This document shows, in pieces, positions 44,207 through 53,175 of a stretch of 64,000 bases of DNA (its first letter is position 1; the number at the start of each line of letters is the position of its first letter). Position numbers and translations under genes: made by a program. Below the pieces are notes generated by a model, which had not been told where the DNA came from, did no database searches, and worked only from the letters and a program-made list of their open reading frames with translations. This DNA comes from Treponema sp. (GTDB taxonomy: Bacteria; Spirochaetota; Spirochaetia; Treponematales; Breznakiellaceae), in NCBI GenBank assembly GCA_031267675.1, contig JAIRYT010000051.1:1-64000 (forward strand). The letters are read 5' to 3'.

Positions 44207-45048
44207 GTTACTACCACTGTCCTCCAGCCATTATCAAGAGCCTCCCTGCACAGATCTTCCATTACCGCCTGGGGCGGAGTTCCCAGCGCGCGAAACTCGC
44301 GCCGGACACCGTAAACACGAAAGGGAATCAGCCGGTAGCGTATGTCCTGCACCGCCAGATACGGGCGAAGGAGCCGCGTAACCGCGCCGACCGTTTCCCG
44401 CGCGCCGTAATCCGCCGTGGTAACCACGGTGCGTACTTCGGCAAGTTTTCCCCGCCGCGCCAGATAGACCGCGTTTTTTACCGCTGTTTCGTTTCCCCAG
44501 CCGGTAAGCTCGCGGTGCTTTTGGGGGTCAAAGGCCTTAATGTCGAGCATTACGCCGTCGCAGACCGCAAGCAGATTGTGCTGTTCTTCAAAATCAATTG
44601 AACCGTTGGTGTCGATAAGGCAGCTGTACCCTTTTTCTTTTACAATGGGAAAGAGGGTTTCCATAAATTCCGCCTGAAGCATACACTCGCCGCCCGAGCA
44701 GGTAATTCCCCTGATTCGTTTTCCGTTTTCCTTGAGCCGGTCCAGTATATCCTTGATCGACATGCGCCTGATTTTTGGAGAAGCGTCCTTGCGGCACGCG
44801 TTGATACAGGAACCGCAGCCGGTACAGTACTCCTCAAAAAAATCGGGCGTTTTCCCCGGCGCTTCATGTCTGAGCGCCCCCGTAGGACAACCCAGCGCGC
44901 AGATACCGCAGCCGTTGCAGGTTCCCAGGGTGTCCGGCCAATGACAGTAACGGCAGTTAAAATTACAGCCCTGAAATACCAGCACGGTACGGATTCCCGG
45001 GCCGTCCACGCCGGAGTAGTTTATTATCCTGTTGATCAGCGCGGTCAT
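44203..45048 (-). CDS. yjjW: Glycyl-radical-enzyme activase, YjjW family
   Basis: 281 residues. Radical-SAM cluster Cys in FQGCNFNCRYCHWP; an inserted ferredoxin-like domain with two 4Fe-4S sets (CNGCGICALGCP and CTGCGSCINACR); SAM-binding ITCSGGE; and CDGVMLDIKAFDPQKHRELTG, which closely follows YjjW of E. coli. It should install the glycyl radical in a YjjI-type partner, which is not in this window. In E. coli yjjW and yjjI are neighbours of deoCABD, which is notable because a deoC-containing BMC operon lies at 59810. Confidence 0.9.
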   Translation of the reverse strand: MTALINRIINYSGVDGPGIRTVLVFQGCNFNCRYCHWPDTLGTCNGCGICALGCPTGALRHEAPGKTPDFFEEYCTGCGSCINACRKDASPKIRRMSIKDILDRLKENGKRIRGITCSGGECMLQAEFMETLFPIVKEKGYSCLIDTNGSIDFEEQHNLLAVCDGVMLDIKAFDPQKHRELTGWGNETAVKNAVYLARRGKLAEVRTVVTTADYGARETVGAVTRLLRPYLAVQDIRYRLIPFRVYGVRREFRALGTPPQAVMEDLCREALDNGWRTVVVT

Positions 45049-45060
45049 GGCGTTTAGAAT
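45032..45060 (+). promoter_or_regulatory. Promoter of ychF, predicted leaderless
   Basis: TTGATC (45032-45037), 17 bp, TAGAAT (45055-45060), then exactly 6 bases to ATG 45067. The expected transcription start is the A of the ATG. Confidence 0.65.
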
Positions 45061-45066
45061 GATACC

Positions 45067-46182
45067 ATGGCTTTACGCTGCGGGATAGTAGGCTTACCCA
45101 ATATCGGCAAATCAACCCTGTTCTCCGCCCTGAGCGCGGCGCCCGCCGAGGCGGCCAATTACCCCTTCTGCACCATCGACCCCAATGTGGGAATCGTCAA
45201 TGTTCCCGACGACCGGCTTTACCGGCTCCAGGCGCTGTTTAACCCCAAAAAAACCATTCCCGCGACGGTGGAATTTGTCGACATCGCCGGCCTTGTCAAG
45301 GGGGCCAGCAAGGGCGCGGGACGGGGCAACCAGTTTCTGGCCCACATACGGGAGTGCGCCCTTTTGATTCACGCGGTACGCTGCTTTGACAACCCCGATA
45401 TTATTCATGTCAATAACCGCGTCGATCCCGCAGGCGATATTGAAACAATCAATATAGAACTGGCCCTTGCCGATCTGGACACCCTTGCCAAACGAAAAGA
45501 ACGCGCCGGCCGCTCCCTTAAAATTCCCCAGGAAAAGAAAGCGGCGGAGACCGTGCTTCAGGCGCTGGCAAAGATACAGGAATTTTTGGAGAACGGCAAA
45601 GGAGCGCGCGAAGCGGATTTAAGCGCCGACGAAAAAGAGGCGGTGTATGACTGCCATTTTATCACCATGAAAAGCGTGCTCTATGTCTGCAATCTTGACG
45701 AAAAGGGAATACGGGAGACCGCCCTGGGAAAGACCACGCCCCATGTTGAGGCGGTCAGGGCCGCTGCGGAGGATCGTGCGCCGGTGCTGTGCATTTGCGG
45801 CAAGTTTGAAGCGGAACTGGCGGGAATCGAAGACGCGGAGGAAAAAAAACAATTTCTTGCGGAACTGGGGCTTGCCGAATCGGGACTGGCGGCGCTTGTC
45901 AAATCCGCGTACGGGCTTTTGGGGCTGCGCACGTTTTTTACCGCGGGGGCGGACGAATGCCGCGCCTGGACCATACACTCGGGCGACAGCGCGCCCCGCG
46001 CCGCAGGGGTTATTCACAGTGATTTTGAAAGGGGTTTTATCAAGGCCGAGGTATACGGCTGTGACGATATTTTTACCTACGGAAGCGAGGCAAAAATAAA
46101 AGAGGCCGGTAAATACCGCGTCGAAGGAAAAGAGTATATTGTAAAAGACGGTGATGTACTGTTTTTTAAATTTAACGTATAG
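45067..46182 (+). CDS. ychF: Ribosome-associated P-loop ATPase YchF/OLA1
   Basis: 371 residues. G1 [14 protein letters not shown], the G3 [20 protein letters not shown] and the altered G4 (NLDE in VCNLDEKG), which underlies ATP preference, followed by a coiled coil and a C-terminal TGS domain ([14 protein letters not shown] ... [16 protein letters not shown]). A universal translation-associated regulator. No leader is present before the ATG. Confidence 0.96.
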   Translation: MALRCGIVGLPNIGKSTLFSALSAAPAEAANYPFCTIDPNVGIVNVPDDRLYRLQALFNPKKTIPATVEFVDIAGLVKGASKGAGRGNQFLAHIRECALLIHAVRCFDNPDIIHVNNRVDPAGDIETINIELALADLDTLAKRKERAGRSLKIPQEKKAAETVLQALAKIQEFLENGKGAREADLSADEKEAVYDCHFITMKSVLYVCNLDEKGIRETALGKTTPHVEAVRAAAEDRAPVLCICGKFEAELAGIEDAEEKKQFLAELGLAESGLAALVKSAYGLLGLRTFFTAGADECRAWTIHSGDSAPRAAGVIHSDFERGFIKAEVYGCDDIFTYGSEAKIKEAGKYRVEGKEYIVKDGDVLFFKFNV

Positions 46183-46221
46183 TGCCGGAGCCGGGCTTTG
46201 ATACGCCGGCAAGGAGCCATT

Positions 46222-46653
46222 GTGGATATCGAACCGTTAAGCCTGCAGCGTTATTCGCTTTTTGGCGGCTTACTCGAAGACCAGATAAAACGAATTCTTC
46301 CCATTATGACAAAAGAATCGTATGTTCCCGACGAGGACATTATTGTCGAAGGCAGCCCCAACGACAAGATACGTTTTATTCTGGAAGGAAAGGCAGCCGT
46401 CATAAAAAACAACATTGTCTTGAGCGAGTTTTCCGAAGGAGACGCGTTTGGCGAAATGGAAATACTTGACGTAATGCCTTCGGCGGCAACCATTAGGGCG
46501 CTTTCGCATATTTCGCTTATTTCCATTTCCAACAAGGGCCTGCGCGAAATTTACAAAATTGACGCGCCCGCCTTTGCCCTTATTATTATGAACCTTGCCC
46601 GCGACCTGTCGCGGCGCCTGCGTAAAATGGACGAACGCGTCGCCCACAGCTGA
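46222..46653 (+). CDS. Stand-alone cyclic-nucleotide-binding-domain protein
   Basis: 143 residues from GTG 46222 (AAGGAG upstream). One cNMP-binding fold: IIVEGSPNDKIRFILEGKAAVI, then the phosphate-binding cassette FGEMEILDVMPSAATIRA. The Arg that normally binds the cyclic phosphate (P-R-A-A-T) is Ser here, so binding of cAMP is questionable. No DNA-binding or kinase domain is attached. An adenylate cyclase gene lies 1.9 kb downstream. Confidence 0.85.
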   Translation: MDIEPLSLQRYSLFGGLLEDQIKRILPIMTKESYVPDEDIIVEGSPNDKIRFILEGKAAVIKNNIVLSEFSEGDAFGEMEILDVMPSAATIRALSHISLISISNKGLREIYKIDAPAFALIIMNLARDLSRRLRKMDERVAHS

Positions 46654-46661
46654 TGTTCTGC

Positions 46662-47447
46662 TTACTTTCGGCCCACGGCAATTAACTTTTCGGCGTTTTC
46701 GTCATAGGGCGACTGATCCCAGTCGCCGTAGATTTCGACGCTTTTAAACCCCGCCTGCAGCACAAGGGCGCGTAATTCCACGGCGGAATAAAGCCGCTGG
46801 ACAAATGTTTTTTCGGCAATCTGGCCGTTTTTGTCAAAAAGCCGCCAGGTGTTTTGGAGCGCGCCCCAGGAATCAACAATATGGTAGCTGGTAAGTACAT
46901 AGCAGCCGGCGCGCTGAAACCATTCGCCCCTGGTAAAATCGCGCGCGGCGATTTCCTTTCCCAGCGTTTCCATAAAAAAATCGCCGCCGTCCTTGAGCGA
47001 ATCATAGGCGTTTTTTACCAGGCAAAGATCATCGGCGCTGTCTTCAAAATAGCCAAAGGAAATATAACAGTTAAGGGCGATATCGTAAGCGCCGCGTTCG
47101 CAAAATTCACGTACATCGCGTTTTATAAACAGTACGTCAAGTTCTTCCTCCCGCGCGTCATCCCTTCCCGCTTCCAGATAACTTTCGGTAATATCAACGC
47201 CGGTTACCAAAAAACCCCTTCGCGCCAGCTCCAGGGCGATTCTGCCAAAGCCGCAGCACAGATCAAGGCAGCGCGGCGTAGTTTGTACGATTGTTTCGCC
47301 TTCCACAAGCGGATACAGCGAAATCCGCGCCAGCGCGGTAATGCCGTCGGCCACCATGGGAACTTCTTTCCAGCGCCGGTCATCAAAAATGATCGGGGCA
47401 AACTGTCCCCAAAATCCGTCATCGTTAAACCATTCCGCTTTTGCCAT
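46662..47447 (-). CDS. SAM-dependent methyltransferase
   Basis: 261 residues. Rossmann-fold class I: motif I CLDLCCGFGRIALELARRG, Asp at the end of strand 2 (VTGVDITESYLEAG), and DIALNCYISFGYFED for motif IV. The substrate is unknown; the small size and lack of extra domains suggest a small molecule. It is divergent from the lipoprotein gene at 47509, with 61 bases between the starts. Confidence 0.85.
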   Translation of the reverse strand: MAKAEWFNDDGFWGQFAPIIFDDRRWKEVPMVADGITALARISLYPLVEGETIVQTTPRCLDLCCGFGRIALELARRGFLVTGVDITESYLEAGRDDAREEELDVLFIKRDVREFCERGAYDIALNCYISFGYFEDSADDLCLVKNAYDSLKDGGDFFMETLGKEIAARDFTRGEWFQRAGCYVLTSYHIVDSWGALQNTWRLFDKNGQIAEKTFVQRLYSAVELRALVLQAGFKSVEIYGDWDQSPYDENAEKLIAVGRK

Positions 47448-47473
47448 ACAATTATAATATACCGCAAAAACAG

Positions 47474-47502
47474 TTGACTGCGAAGCCGCGCTCCAGTATC
47501 CT
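47474..47502 (+). promoter_or_regulatory. Promoter of the DUF3298 lipoprotein gene, predicted leaderless
   Basis: TTGACT (47474-47479), 17 bp, TATCCT (47497-47502), then exactly 6 bases to ATG 47509. Confidence 0.6.
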
Positions 47503-47508
47503 TTAGGT

Positions 47509-48291
47509 ATGAAGCGAATTTATCCGATTATGGTTTTGGCGCTTTTGTTTTTTTCGTGCGCGAAAACGACTATGGAGAATCCCCTGTACCAGGGGTTGTT
47601 CGAGGAAGTTTCCGTAAAAGAAACAATCCCCTTTAAATCGGGGAGCATCGAATTTTCGCTGACGCTGATAGATGTCAGGTCCAAAGGTCCGCTGCAAAAA
47701 CTGGTCCGGCAGCTTTTATACGGGAATATTCCGCCCGGCGATTATGCGCGAAATTCAATCGCAAAGGCAAAATCCGGCTACGAAGAATTTTTGGCGTCCA
47801 ACGGCGATACGGAAAGCGCAAGTTCCCACTGGTCGTACGAAGAAACTCACCGCGTTGACATTACCGCCCACTACGCCGTTTTAAGTGAAACAGCCTATTC
47901 GTTTACCGGGGGCGCCCACGGGAATTATTACTCGCTTGCCCGCGTAATCGATTTAGATACGGTGGAACATCTTGGCCCCGCGTCGCTTTTTGACAAGCCC
48001 GGCCTGGACGCGCTTGTCGCCCGCGAACTGCGCAGGGTTTCACGGGAACGGACCGGCGAAGAACTTTCTCCGGACGCGCCGCTGAGCAGCGGCATTTATT
48101 TTGAAGACCGCATACCGGCCAGCGGGAACTTTTTTCCGGATAACGCGGGAATCAATTTTCAGTGGAGTCCGTACCAGATTGCGCCCTATGTCTGGGGCCA
48201 GATAGCGATTTTGATACCCTGGACCGACGCGGCAAAGCTTCTTTCGCCAAAGGGCAGGGCGTTAATGGAGGCGTACACGACGGCTAACTAG
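47509..48291 (+). CDS. Lipoprotein with DUF3298 (RsiV-like) domain
   Basis: 260 residues. Lipoprotein signal MKRIYPIMVLALLFFSC. The mature part shows the DUF4163/DUF3298 pattern: DYARNSIAKAKSGYEEFLAS in the first half, and AYSFTGGAHGNYYSLARVIDLDT with the C-terminal QIAPYVWGQIAILIPW in the second. Homologues include the lysozyme-sensing anti-sigma factor RsiV, but here there is no cytoplasmic sigma-binding part, so a cell-wall-related binding role is only a possibility. Confidence 0.85.
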   Translation: MKRIYPIMVLALLFFSCAKTTMENPLYQGLFEEVSVKETIPFKSGSIEFSLTLIDVRSKGPLQKLVRQLLYGNIPPGDYARNSIAKAKSGYEEFLASNGDTESASSHWSYEETHRVDITAHYAVLSETAYSFTGGAHGNYYSLARVIDLDTVEHLGPASLFDKPGLDALVARELRRVSRERTGEELSPDAPLSSGIYFEDRIPASGNFFPDNAGINFQWSPYQIAPYVWGQIAILIPWTDAAKLLSPKGRALMEAYTTAN

Positions 48292-48502
48292 CCGCCATTC
48301 CGGCCGCAAGCTCGGAAAGAAATCCTGTTTTTACACAAATATCAAAAAGATGGCGGTCAATAAATTGTTCAAAAACACGTTCGTTTCCGTCGCTCCGCCG
48401 GGTAAGCCTGATGTTGTACCCCGAGTCGCTTTCATGGAGAACGTCCACGTATTCCGACCGTTCCGGCCTGGATTTGATACAATATCGTTTCACGGTATAC
48501 AA
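48284..48502 (-). CDS. Small hypothetical protein
   Basis: 72 residues (TTG start; a GTG at 48493 is an alternative). SEYVDVLHESDSGYNIRLTRRSDGNERVFEQFIDRHLFDICVKTGFL is a compact, charged sequence with no known motif. It overlaps the end of the lipoprotein gene on the other strand by 8 bases. A TATAAT lies upstream. Confidence 0.55.
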   Translation of the reverse strand: MYTVKRYCIKSRPERSEYVDVLHESDSGYNIRLTRRSDGNERVFEQFIDRHLFDICVKTGFLSELAAGMAAS

Positions 48503-48559
48503 TCGGCAGATTTTCCATTATACTTTAGCAGCCATGAAGCGGTATAAATCAGGGCGGAT

Positions 48560-50242
48560 ATGAAGATACGCACCAAAATTTTCCTGGTAGTGCTGCCGGT
48601 AATTGTGGTAACGGTAGGGCTCTCGCAGACGGCGTCCTATTTTCGCGCGGTAAGCGGAATAACGCGGGTCGCGCAGCAGTTCCTTTCATTCAAGGCGTCC
48701 GAACTGCGGCGTTATGCGGAAAGCCAGTGGGATCTGCTTGCCGAAAACAACTATGATCTGCGGCCCGACATGGCCGCCGCCGCCAAAGAGGCGGTAATGG
48801 CCTATGCCGCCGGCATGGAACTTGGCGACACCGAGCTTACTTTGGCGCTGCCCTACCCTGCCGGCGAAACACGCTCGACCAGGGCGCTGGAGCTGCTTCC
48901 CGGCGAGGCGGACAAACTGCTCGTCCTTTTACAGGAAGAACGCGAAGGCCTCGAAGAAGCGTTCATCGGCGGAAAGCTCCGCGTGTTCCGTTCGTTTTAT
49001 TTTACGCCGTTTCAATGCTATTTTGTCCTGTGCGAAGAAAAAACCGCCTTTTATACCGACGCGCAAAAAATTACCGTACAGACCGCAATTACCGCCGCCC
49101 TTTCACTTGCCGCGGCGGCGATCCTGCTTGCCCTTTTTGCGCGGCGGCTTACCAATCCCCTTTCAAAAGTAATTGGAGAAATGAACCGCATTATTTCGGG
49201 CGGCGATCTGCACGGAAGGGTTCCCGTTGAATACCGCGATGAAACCGGACGTCTCGCGCTTACCTTTAATACCATGATCGGCGAACTTGACCGCGCGTAC
49301 GAAGAAATCAAGCGCCGCGCGCTTGCGGCGGTGCTCGCCCAAAAAAAGGAACAGCGCATACGCACCATTTTTCAAAAATACGTGCCAAAAGATTTAATCG
49401 ATAAATATTTTAGCGCTCCAGAGTCAATGCTTGTCGGGGATAACCGCGTCCTGTCAATTCTTTTTTCCGATATCCGGGGGTTTACCACCATAAGCGAGGG
49501 CCTTGCGCCCGATGAACTGGTAAAATCGCTAAACCGTTATTTTTCCGGCCAGGTTGACATTATCATGAACCGCAGCGGCATTGTCGACAAATATATCGGC
49601 GACGCGATTATGGCCTTTTGGGGAGCGCCTGTTCAGCATGAAGACGATGTGCTGCAGTCGGTGGAAGCCGGCCTTGACATGATCGACGCCGTCCGGTCAT
49701 TCAACATACAGCAAAAAGAAAAAGGCAAAACGCCGTTTAATATCGGCATTGGCATTAACTACGGCACCGTTACCGTGGGGAACATCGGCAGCGACCGTAA
49801 AATGGATTATACGGTAATCGGCGACGCGGTAAATTTAGCATCGCGCATGGAAGGACTGACAAAAACCTATCACGAAGAAATTCTGGTAAGCGAAAGCGTA
49901 CGGGAGGCGCTTGACCAGTCAGGCGCCAAAAACAGCGGGGCAAAACTTCCCCTTAGGCTGCTTGATACGGTGGCGGTCAAGGGCAAAACAAAGGGGGTAA
50001 AAATTTATACGGTACGGCGCCGCCTTGAAACACCGGAGGAGGAGGCGTGGAACACGCACAACGAGGGAATGGAATTGTATTACCGCCGTGAATTTATCCG
50101 GGCGGCCGCGCGCTTTGAAGAGGCGCTGCGCCTGCTCCCCGGCGACTTTAACGCCCAAAACCTTGCCGAACGCTGCCGCGCTTACGCGCTTGCGCCTCCG
50201 GGCGAAAACTGGGACGGCGTGGAGGTAATGAAAACCAAATAA
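48560..50242 (+). CDS. Membrane adenylate/guanylate cyclase, class III
   Basis: 560 residues. One N-terminal membrane helix (IFLVVLPVIVVTVGLSQTASYF), a ~150-residue extracytoplasmic sensor, a second helix (AAALSLAAAAILLALFA), HAMP (RRLTNPLSKVIGEMNRII) and the class III catalytic domain. Metal Asps are in ILFSDIRGFTTISE and KYIGDAIMAFWG; transition-state Asn/Arg are in GDAVNLASRMEG. The last ~60 residues are TPR-like (ELYYRREFIRAAARFEEALRLLPG). It probably makes cAMP in response to an envelope signal. Confidence 0.93.
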   Translation: MKIRTKIFLVVLPVIVVTVGLSQTASYFRAVSGITRVAQQFLSFKASELRRYAESQWDLLAENNYDLRPDMAAAAKEAVMAYAAGMELGDTELTLALPYPAGETRSTRALELLPGEADKLLVLLQEEREGLEEAFIGGKLRVFRSFYFTPFQCYFVLCEEKTAFYTDAQKITVQTAITAALSLAAAAILLALFARRLTNPLSKVIGEMNRIISGGDLHGRVPVEYRDETGRLALTFNTMIGELDRAYEEIKRRALAAVLAQKKEQRIRTIFQKYVPKDLIDKYFSAPESMLVGDNRVLSILFSDIRGFTTISEGLAPDELVKSLNRYFSGQVDIIMNRSGIVDKYIGDAIMAFWGAPVQHEDDVLQSVEAGLDMIDAVRSFNIQQKEKGKTPFNIGIGINYGTVTVGNIGSDRKMDYTVIGDAVNLASRMEGLTKTYHEEILVSESVREALDQSGAKNSGAKLPLRLLDTVAVKGKTKGVKIYTVRRRLETPEEEAWNTHNEGMELYYRREFIRAAARFEEALRLLPGDFNAQNLAERCRAYALAPPGENWDGVEVMKTK

Positions 50243-50246
50243 TCCG

Positions 50247-50268
50247 GCCTGCGAATTTGTCCGCCGGG
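50247..50268. repeat. Remnant of the dispersed repeat
   Basis: CTGCGAATTTGTCCGCCGG matches the hairpin III side of copy 1 (1066-1084) with a few changes. It lies between the cyclase and the histidine kinase genes. Confidence 0.45.
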
Positions 50269-50307
50269 CCTTGGTTTTTTTTTCAAAAACGGATACGCTT
50301 GTACGAA

Positions 50308-52509
50308 ATGAAGCAGTTTATCGCCCGGTTTAACAAATTGTATATATTCAATGACGCGCTTTCGCTCGAAGCCCGGATTTTTAACCTGGTTATGATTTTT
50401 GGGATTTTTGCCGGCTGCGCGGCGATGATCGCCCGTATCGTCGAAAAGGTGTCGTTTATCGCCGTCGGCGCTGTTTTTGCGACAAGCGTTATTATCTACA
50501 TCGCGTTTGTCATTTCCAATAAATTTAATCTGCACAAATACGCGATATTCGCGGCCATTATTATAATCTGCGATTTGCTTTTTCCGCTTATCTATTTTTC
50601 CAACGGGGGAATCTCGAGCGGCATGGGGGGCTACTTTATCCTGGGGATATTTCTCCATTTGCTTTTGCTCAAAGGCAAAACCTGCGCCGTCATGCTCGTT
50701 ATCAATGTAATAATTGTACTGGGCTCTTATATTGCCGAAAAACTCTTTCCCGGACTGGTAACGCCTTTTTCGGCGGATTTTCAAATATACGCGGATCATA
50801 TACAGACAGTGCTGGTGTCGGGAATGTTTATCGGCCTGGTGGTAAAATATCAAACCCGCATTATTGAACTTGAACGAAAAAAGGCGGTGTCGGCCACCCA
50901 GGCAAAAGCCAATTTTCTTGCCAATATTTCGCACGAAATCCGCACTCCCCTTAACGCGATAATGGGCCTGGGAGAGCTGGAATTGAGCAAAAATCATGAC
51001 ACTGAAACACTAAGCAATTTGGGAAAGATGAACGATTCGGGTAAAATTCTTCTTACCATCATTAATGATCTTCTTGATATTTCAAAAATAGAATCGGGCC
51101 GCTTTGAAATTATTCCGGTTGATTATCAAATTACCAGCCTTATCAACGACACGGTCAACATGAATATTGTACGCATACGCAACAAGCCGGTCGAGTTTCA
51201 TTTAAAGGTCGATGAAAATTTACCCATGATGCTTTTTGGGGATGAACTGCGCATACGCCAAATTCTTAATAATCTGCTTTCCAACGCGTTTAAATATACC
51301 CGCCGGGGCGACGTGTGGCTGAGCGTAAGCGGCAAACCAATCGACGCCCGGGGCGGCAGACAACGAATGCTGCTCGAAGCGGCGATAAAGGATACCGGCA
51401 TCGGCATACAAAAAGAAAACATCGGCAAACTGTTTTCGATTTACAGCCAGCTTGACGCAAAAAGCAACCGCCTTATAGAAGGAACCGGACTGGGGCTGTC
51501 GATTACCCGGAACATGGTAGAAATGATGAACGGTTCCGTCAGCGTTGAAAGCGAATACGGACAGGGAAGCACCTTTACGGTCAGCATTCCCCAGCAGATT
51601 GTCGACCCTGCCGTACTGGGAAGGACGGCGGCGGAAAGCCTGGAGCGTTTTCGTTTTTACGAAATGAGCCGCGAACGCAGGCAAAGGACCCATATCCAAA
51701 TGCCCTACATCCATGTGCTTGTTGTGGATGATGTGCCGACAAACCTTGATGTCGCCAGGGGCATGCTCATGTCCTATGGAATAACGGTCGACTGTGTTCC
51801 TTCGGGTTTGGAAGCAATCGAGTTAATCCGGGCGCGCGCGGTTTTGTACGACGCCATTTTTATGGATCACATGATGCCCCAAATGGACGGCATTGAAACA
51901 GTAAACGTTATCAGGAACGAACTTGACAGCGATTATGCAAAAAATATTCCCATTATCGCCCTGACCGCGAACGCCATCATTGGAAACGAACAGCTCTTTC
52001 TGGAAAACGGGTTTCAGGATGTGCTTACCAAGCCGATTGATATGACAAAGCTTGATAATATACTTCAAAAATGGCTTCGAAACCCGCAAAAAGAAGCGGA
52101 ACTTGGCCTGGGCAAAAACACCGGCGAAGACGAAAAAACCAATGACGGGGAAGGTGAATTTTCGATGTTTGCAATTGACGGTCTAAATTATAAAGAAGGG
52201 CTTGAACGTTTTGGAAACCGCAAAGAAAGCTATCACCGCGTCCTTGTTTCCTACGCGGCGGGCCTTCCCGCACTGCTTGAAAAATTAAACTGCGTAAATG
52301 CCGAAGACCTGGCCGACTACCGGATAACGATCCACGGCATTAAGGGCGCAAGTTACGGCGTGTCCGCGAACGCCCTTGGCAAAAAGGCGGAAGCGCTGGA
52401 AATGGCCGCAAAAAACAACGAACTGGAAACCGTACGCGCCGGAAACGATCCTTTTATTGACGACGCCAATGAGTTTCTTTCCGCGCTTAACAACGCGTTG
52501 AGTCCGTAA
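50308..52509 (+). CDS. Hybrid sensor histidine kinase (HisKA-HATPase-REC-HPt)
   Basis: About 733 residues. ATG 50308 is chosen; earlier TTG codons are possible because no clear ribosome binding site is seen. Five or six membrane helices (~20-195) replace a periplasmic sensor. HisKA phosphoacceptor His209 (NISHEIRTPLN); HATPase with NNLLSNAFKYT, DTGIGI and GTGLGLSI; receiver Asp520 (IFMDHMMPQMDG); and C-terminal HPt His676 (ITIHGIKGASYGV). It is a complete internal phosphorelay; the output regulator is not nearby. Confidence 0.93.
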   Translation: MKQFIARFNKLYIFNDALSLEARIFNLVMIFGIFAGCAAMIARIVEKVSFIAVGAVFATSVIIYIAFVISNKFNLHKYAIFAAIIIICDLLFPLIYFSNGGISSGMGGYFILGIFLHLLLLKGKTCAVMLVINVIIVLGSYIAEKLFPGLVTPFSADFQIYADHIQTVLVSGMFIGLVVKYQTRIIELERKKAVSATQAKANFLANISHEIRTPLNAIMGLGELELSKNHDTETLSNLGKMNDSGKILLTIINDLLDISKIESGRFEIIPVDYQITSLINDTVNMNIVRIRNKPVEFHLKVDENLPMMLFGDELRIRQILNNLLSNAFKYTRRGDVWLSVSGKPIDARGGRQRMLLEAAIKDTGIGIQKENIGKLFSIYSQLDAKSNRLIEGTGLGLSITRNMVEMMNGSVSVESEYGQGSTFTVSIPQQIVDPAVLGRTAAESLERFRFYEMSRERRQRTHIQMPYIHVLVVDDVPTNLDVARGMLMSYGITVDCVPSGLEAIELIRARAVLYDAIFMDHMMPQMDGIETVNVIRNELDSDYAKNIPIIALTANAIIGNEQLFLENGFQDVLTKPIDMTKLDNILQKWLRNPQKEAELGLGKNTGEDEKTNDGEGEFSMFAIDGLNYKEGLERFGNRKESYHRVLVSYAAGLPALLEKLNCVNAEDLADYRITIHGIKGASYGVSANALGKKAEALEMAAKNNELETVRAGNDPFIDDANEFLSALNNALSP

Positions 52510-52512
52510 AGG

Positions 52513-53103
52513 TTAATCTCCGGTTTTTGACAGCCGCGACCTGCTCCCGCCGCGGGGAATATGCTTCCAGGCCAGAACCACGGCAAGGGAAATCGCCGCG
52601 GAAAAACCGGCTTCGACGGTTCCGTTAAACGCGGCGACTGTCGCGGCAAGCTGCCAGGTGATTTCCGGAACAAGAAGCGCCAGCGCGGAAAGCACCAGCA
52701 CGGTGTTTATAAGGGAGCCCGCGACAGCGCCCAAAAGAACGGCGGTTGTTTCACGGATTGGCGACGTTTTGCTTCCGGCGATTGACGCGTAAACCAGATA
52801 CGCGCCCGGACCAATAAGCATGCGCGGAACAATGGCGATAAACGGATAATTTAAAAACGCAAGGTCGACAGGGGTCGAACTGGCGATTCCCGCCTGTACA
52901 ATGCTAAAAATCCCAAACAACAATCCGGTAAAACAGCCGGCAAGCGGACCTTCCAGAATTGCGCATATAATTACCGGAACCTGTAAAATTGTTATCGCTC
53001 CCATCGGCAGCGGGATAAAGCCAAGCTGGCTTATTCCCAATACCATGACCAACGCGGAAAAAATTCCGGCAACAACGACTTTTCGTACTCTGTTTGATAC
53101 CAT
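52513..53103 (-). CDS. ECF transporter S component
   Basis: 196 residues with six hydrophobic helices. VVVAGIFSALVMVLGISQLGFIPLPMGAITILQVPVII and LEGPLAGCFTGLLFGIFSIVQA are typical of ECF substrate-capture proteins of the pantothenate/biotin-like (PF12822) group. The vitamin cannot be fixed from sequence. It follows the fused ECF energising protein by 72 bases on the same strand, so the two form a dedicated transporter. Confidence 0.85.
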   Translation of the reverse strand: MVSNRVRKVVVAGIFSALVMVLGISQLGFIPLPMGAITILQVPVIICAILEGPLAGCFTGLLFGIFSIVQAGIASSTPVDLAFLNYPFIAIVPRMLIGPGAYLVYASIAGSKTSPIRETTAVLLGAVAGSLINTVLVLSALALLVPEITWQLAATVAAFNGTVEAGFSAAISLAVVLAWKHIPRGGSRSRLSKTGD

Positions 53104-53175
53104 AACAGCAGATTGTAGCGCGGCGCGCTTTTTTCGTCTACCGTGCGGTTTTGGTTAAAAGTTTTTCCGCGCGGA

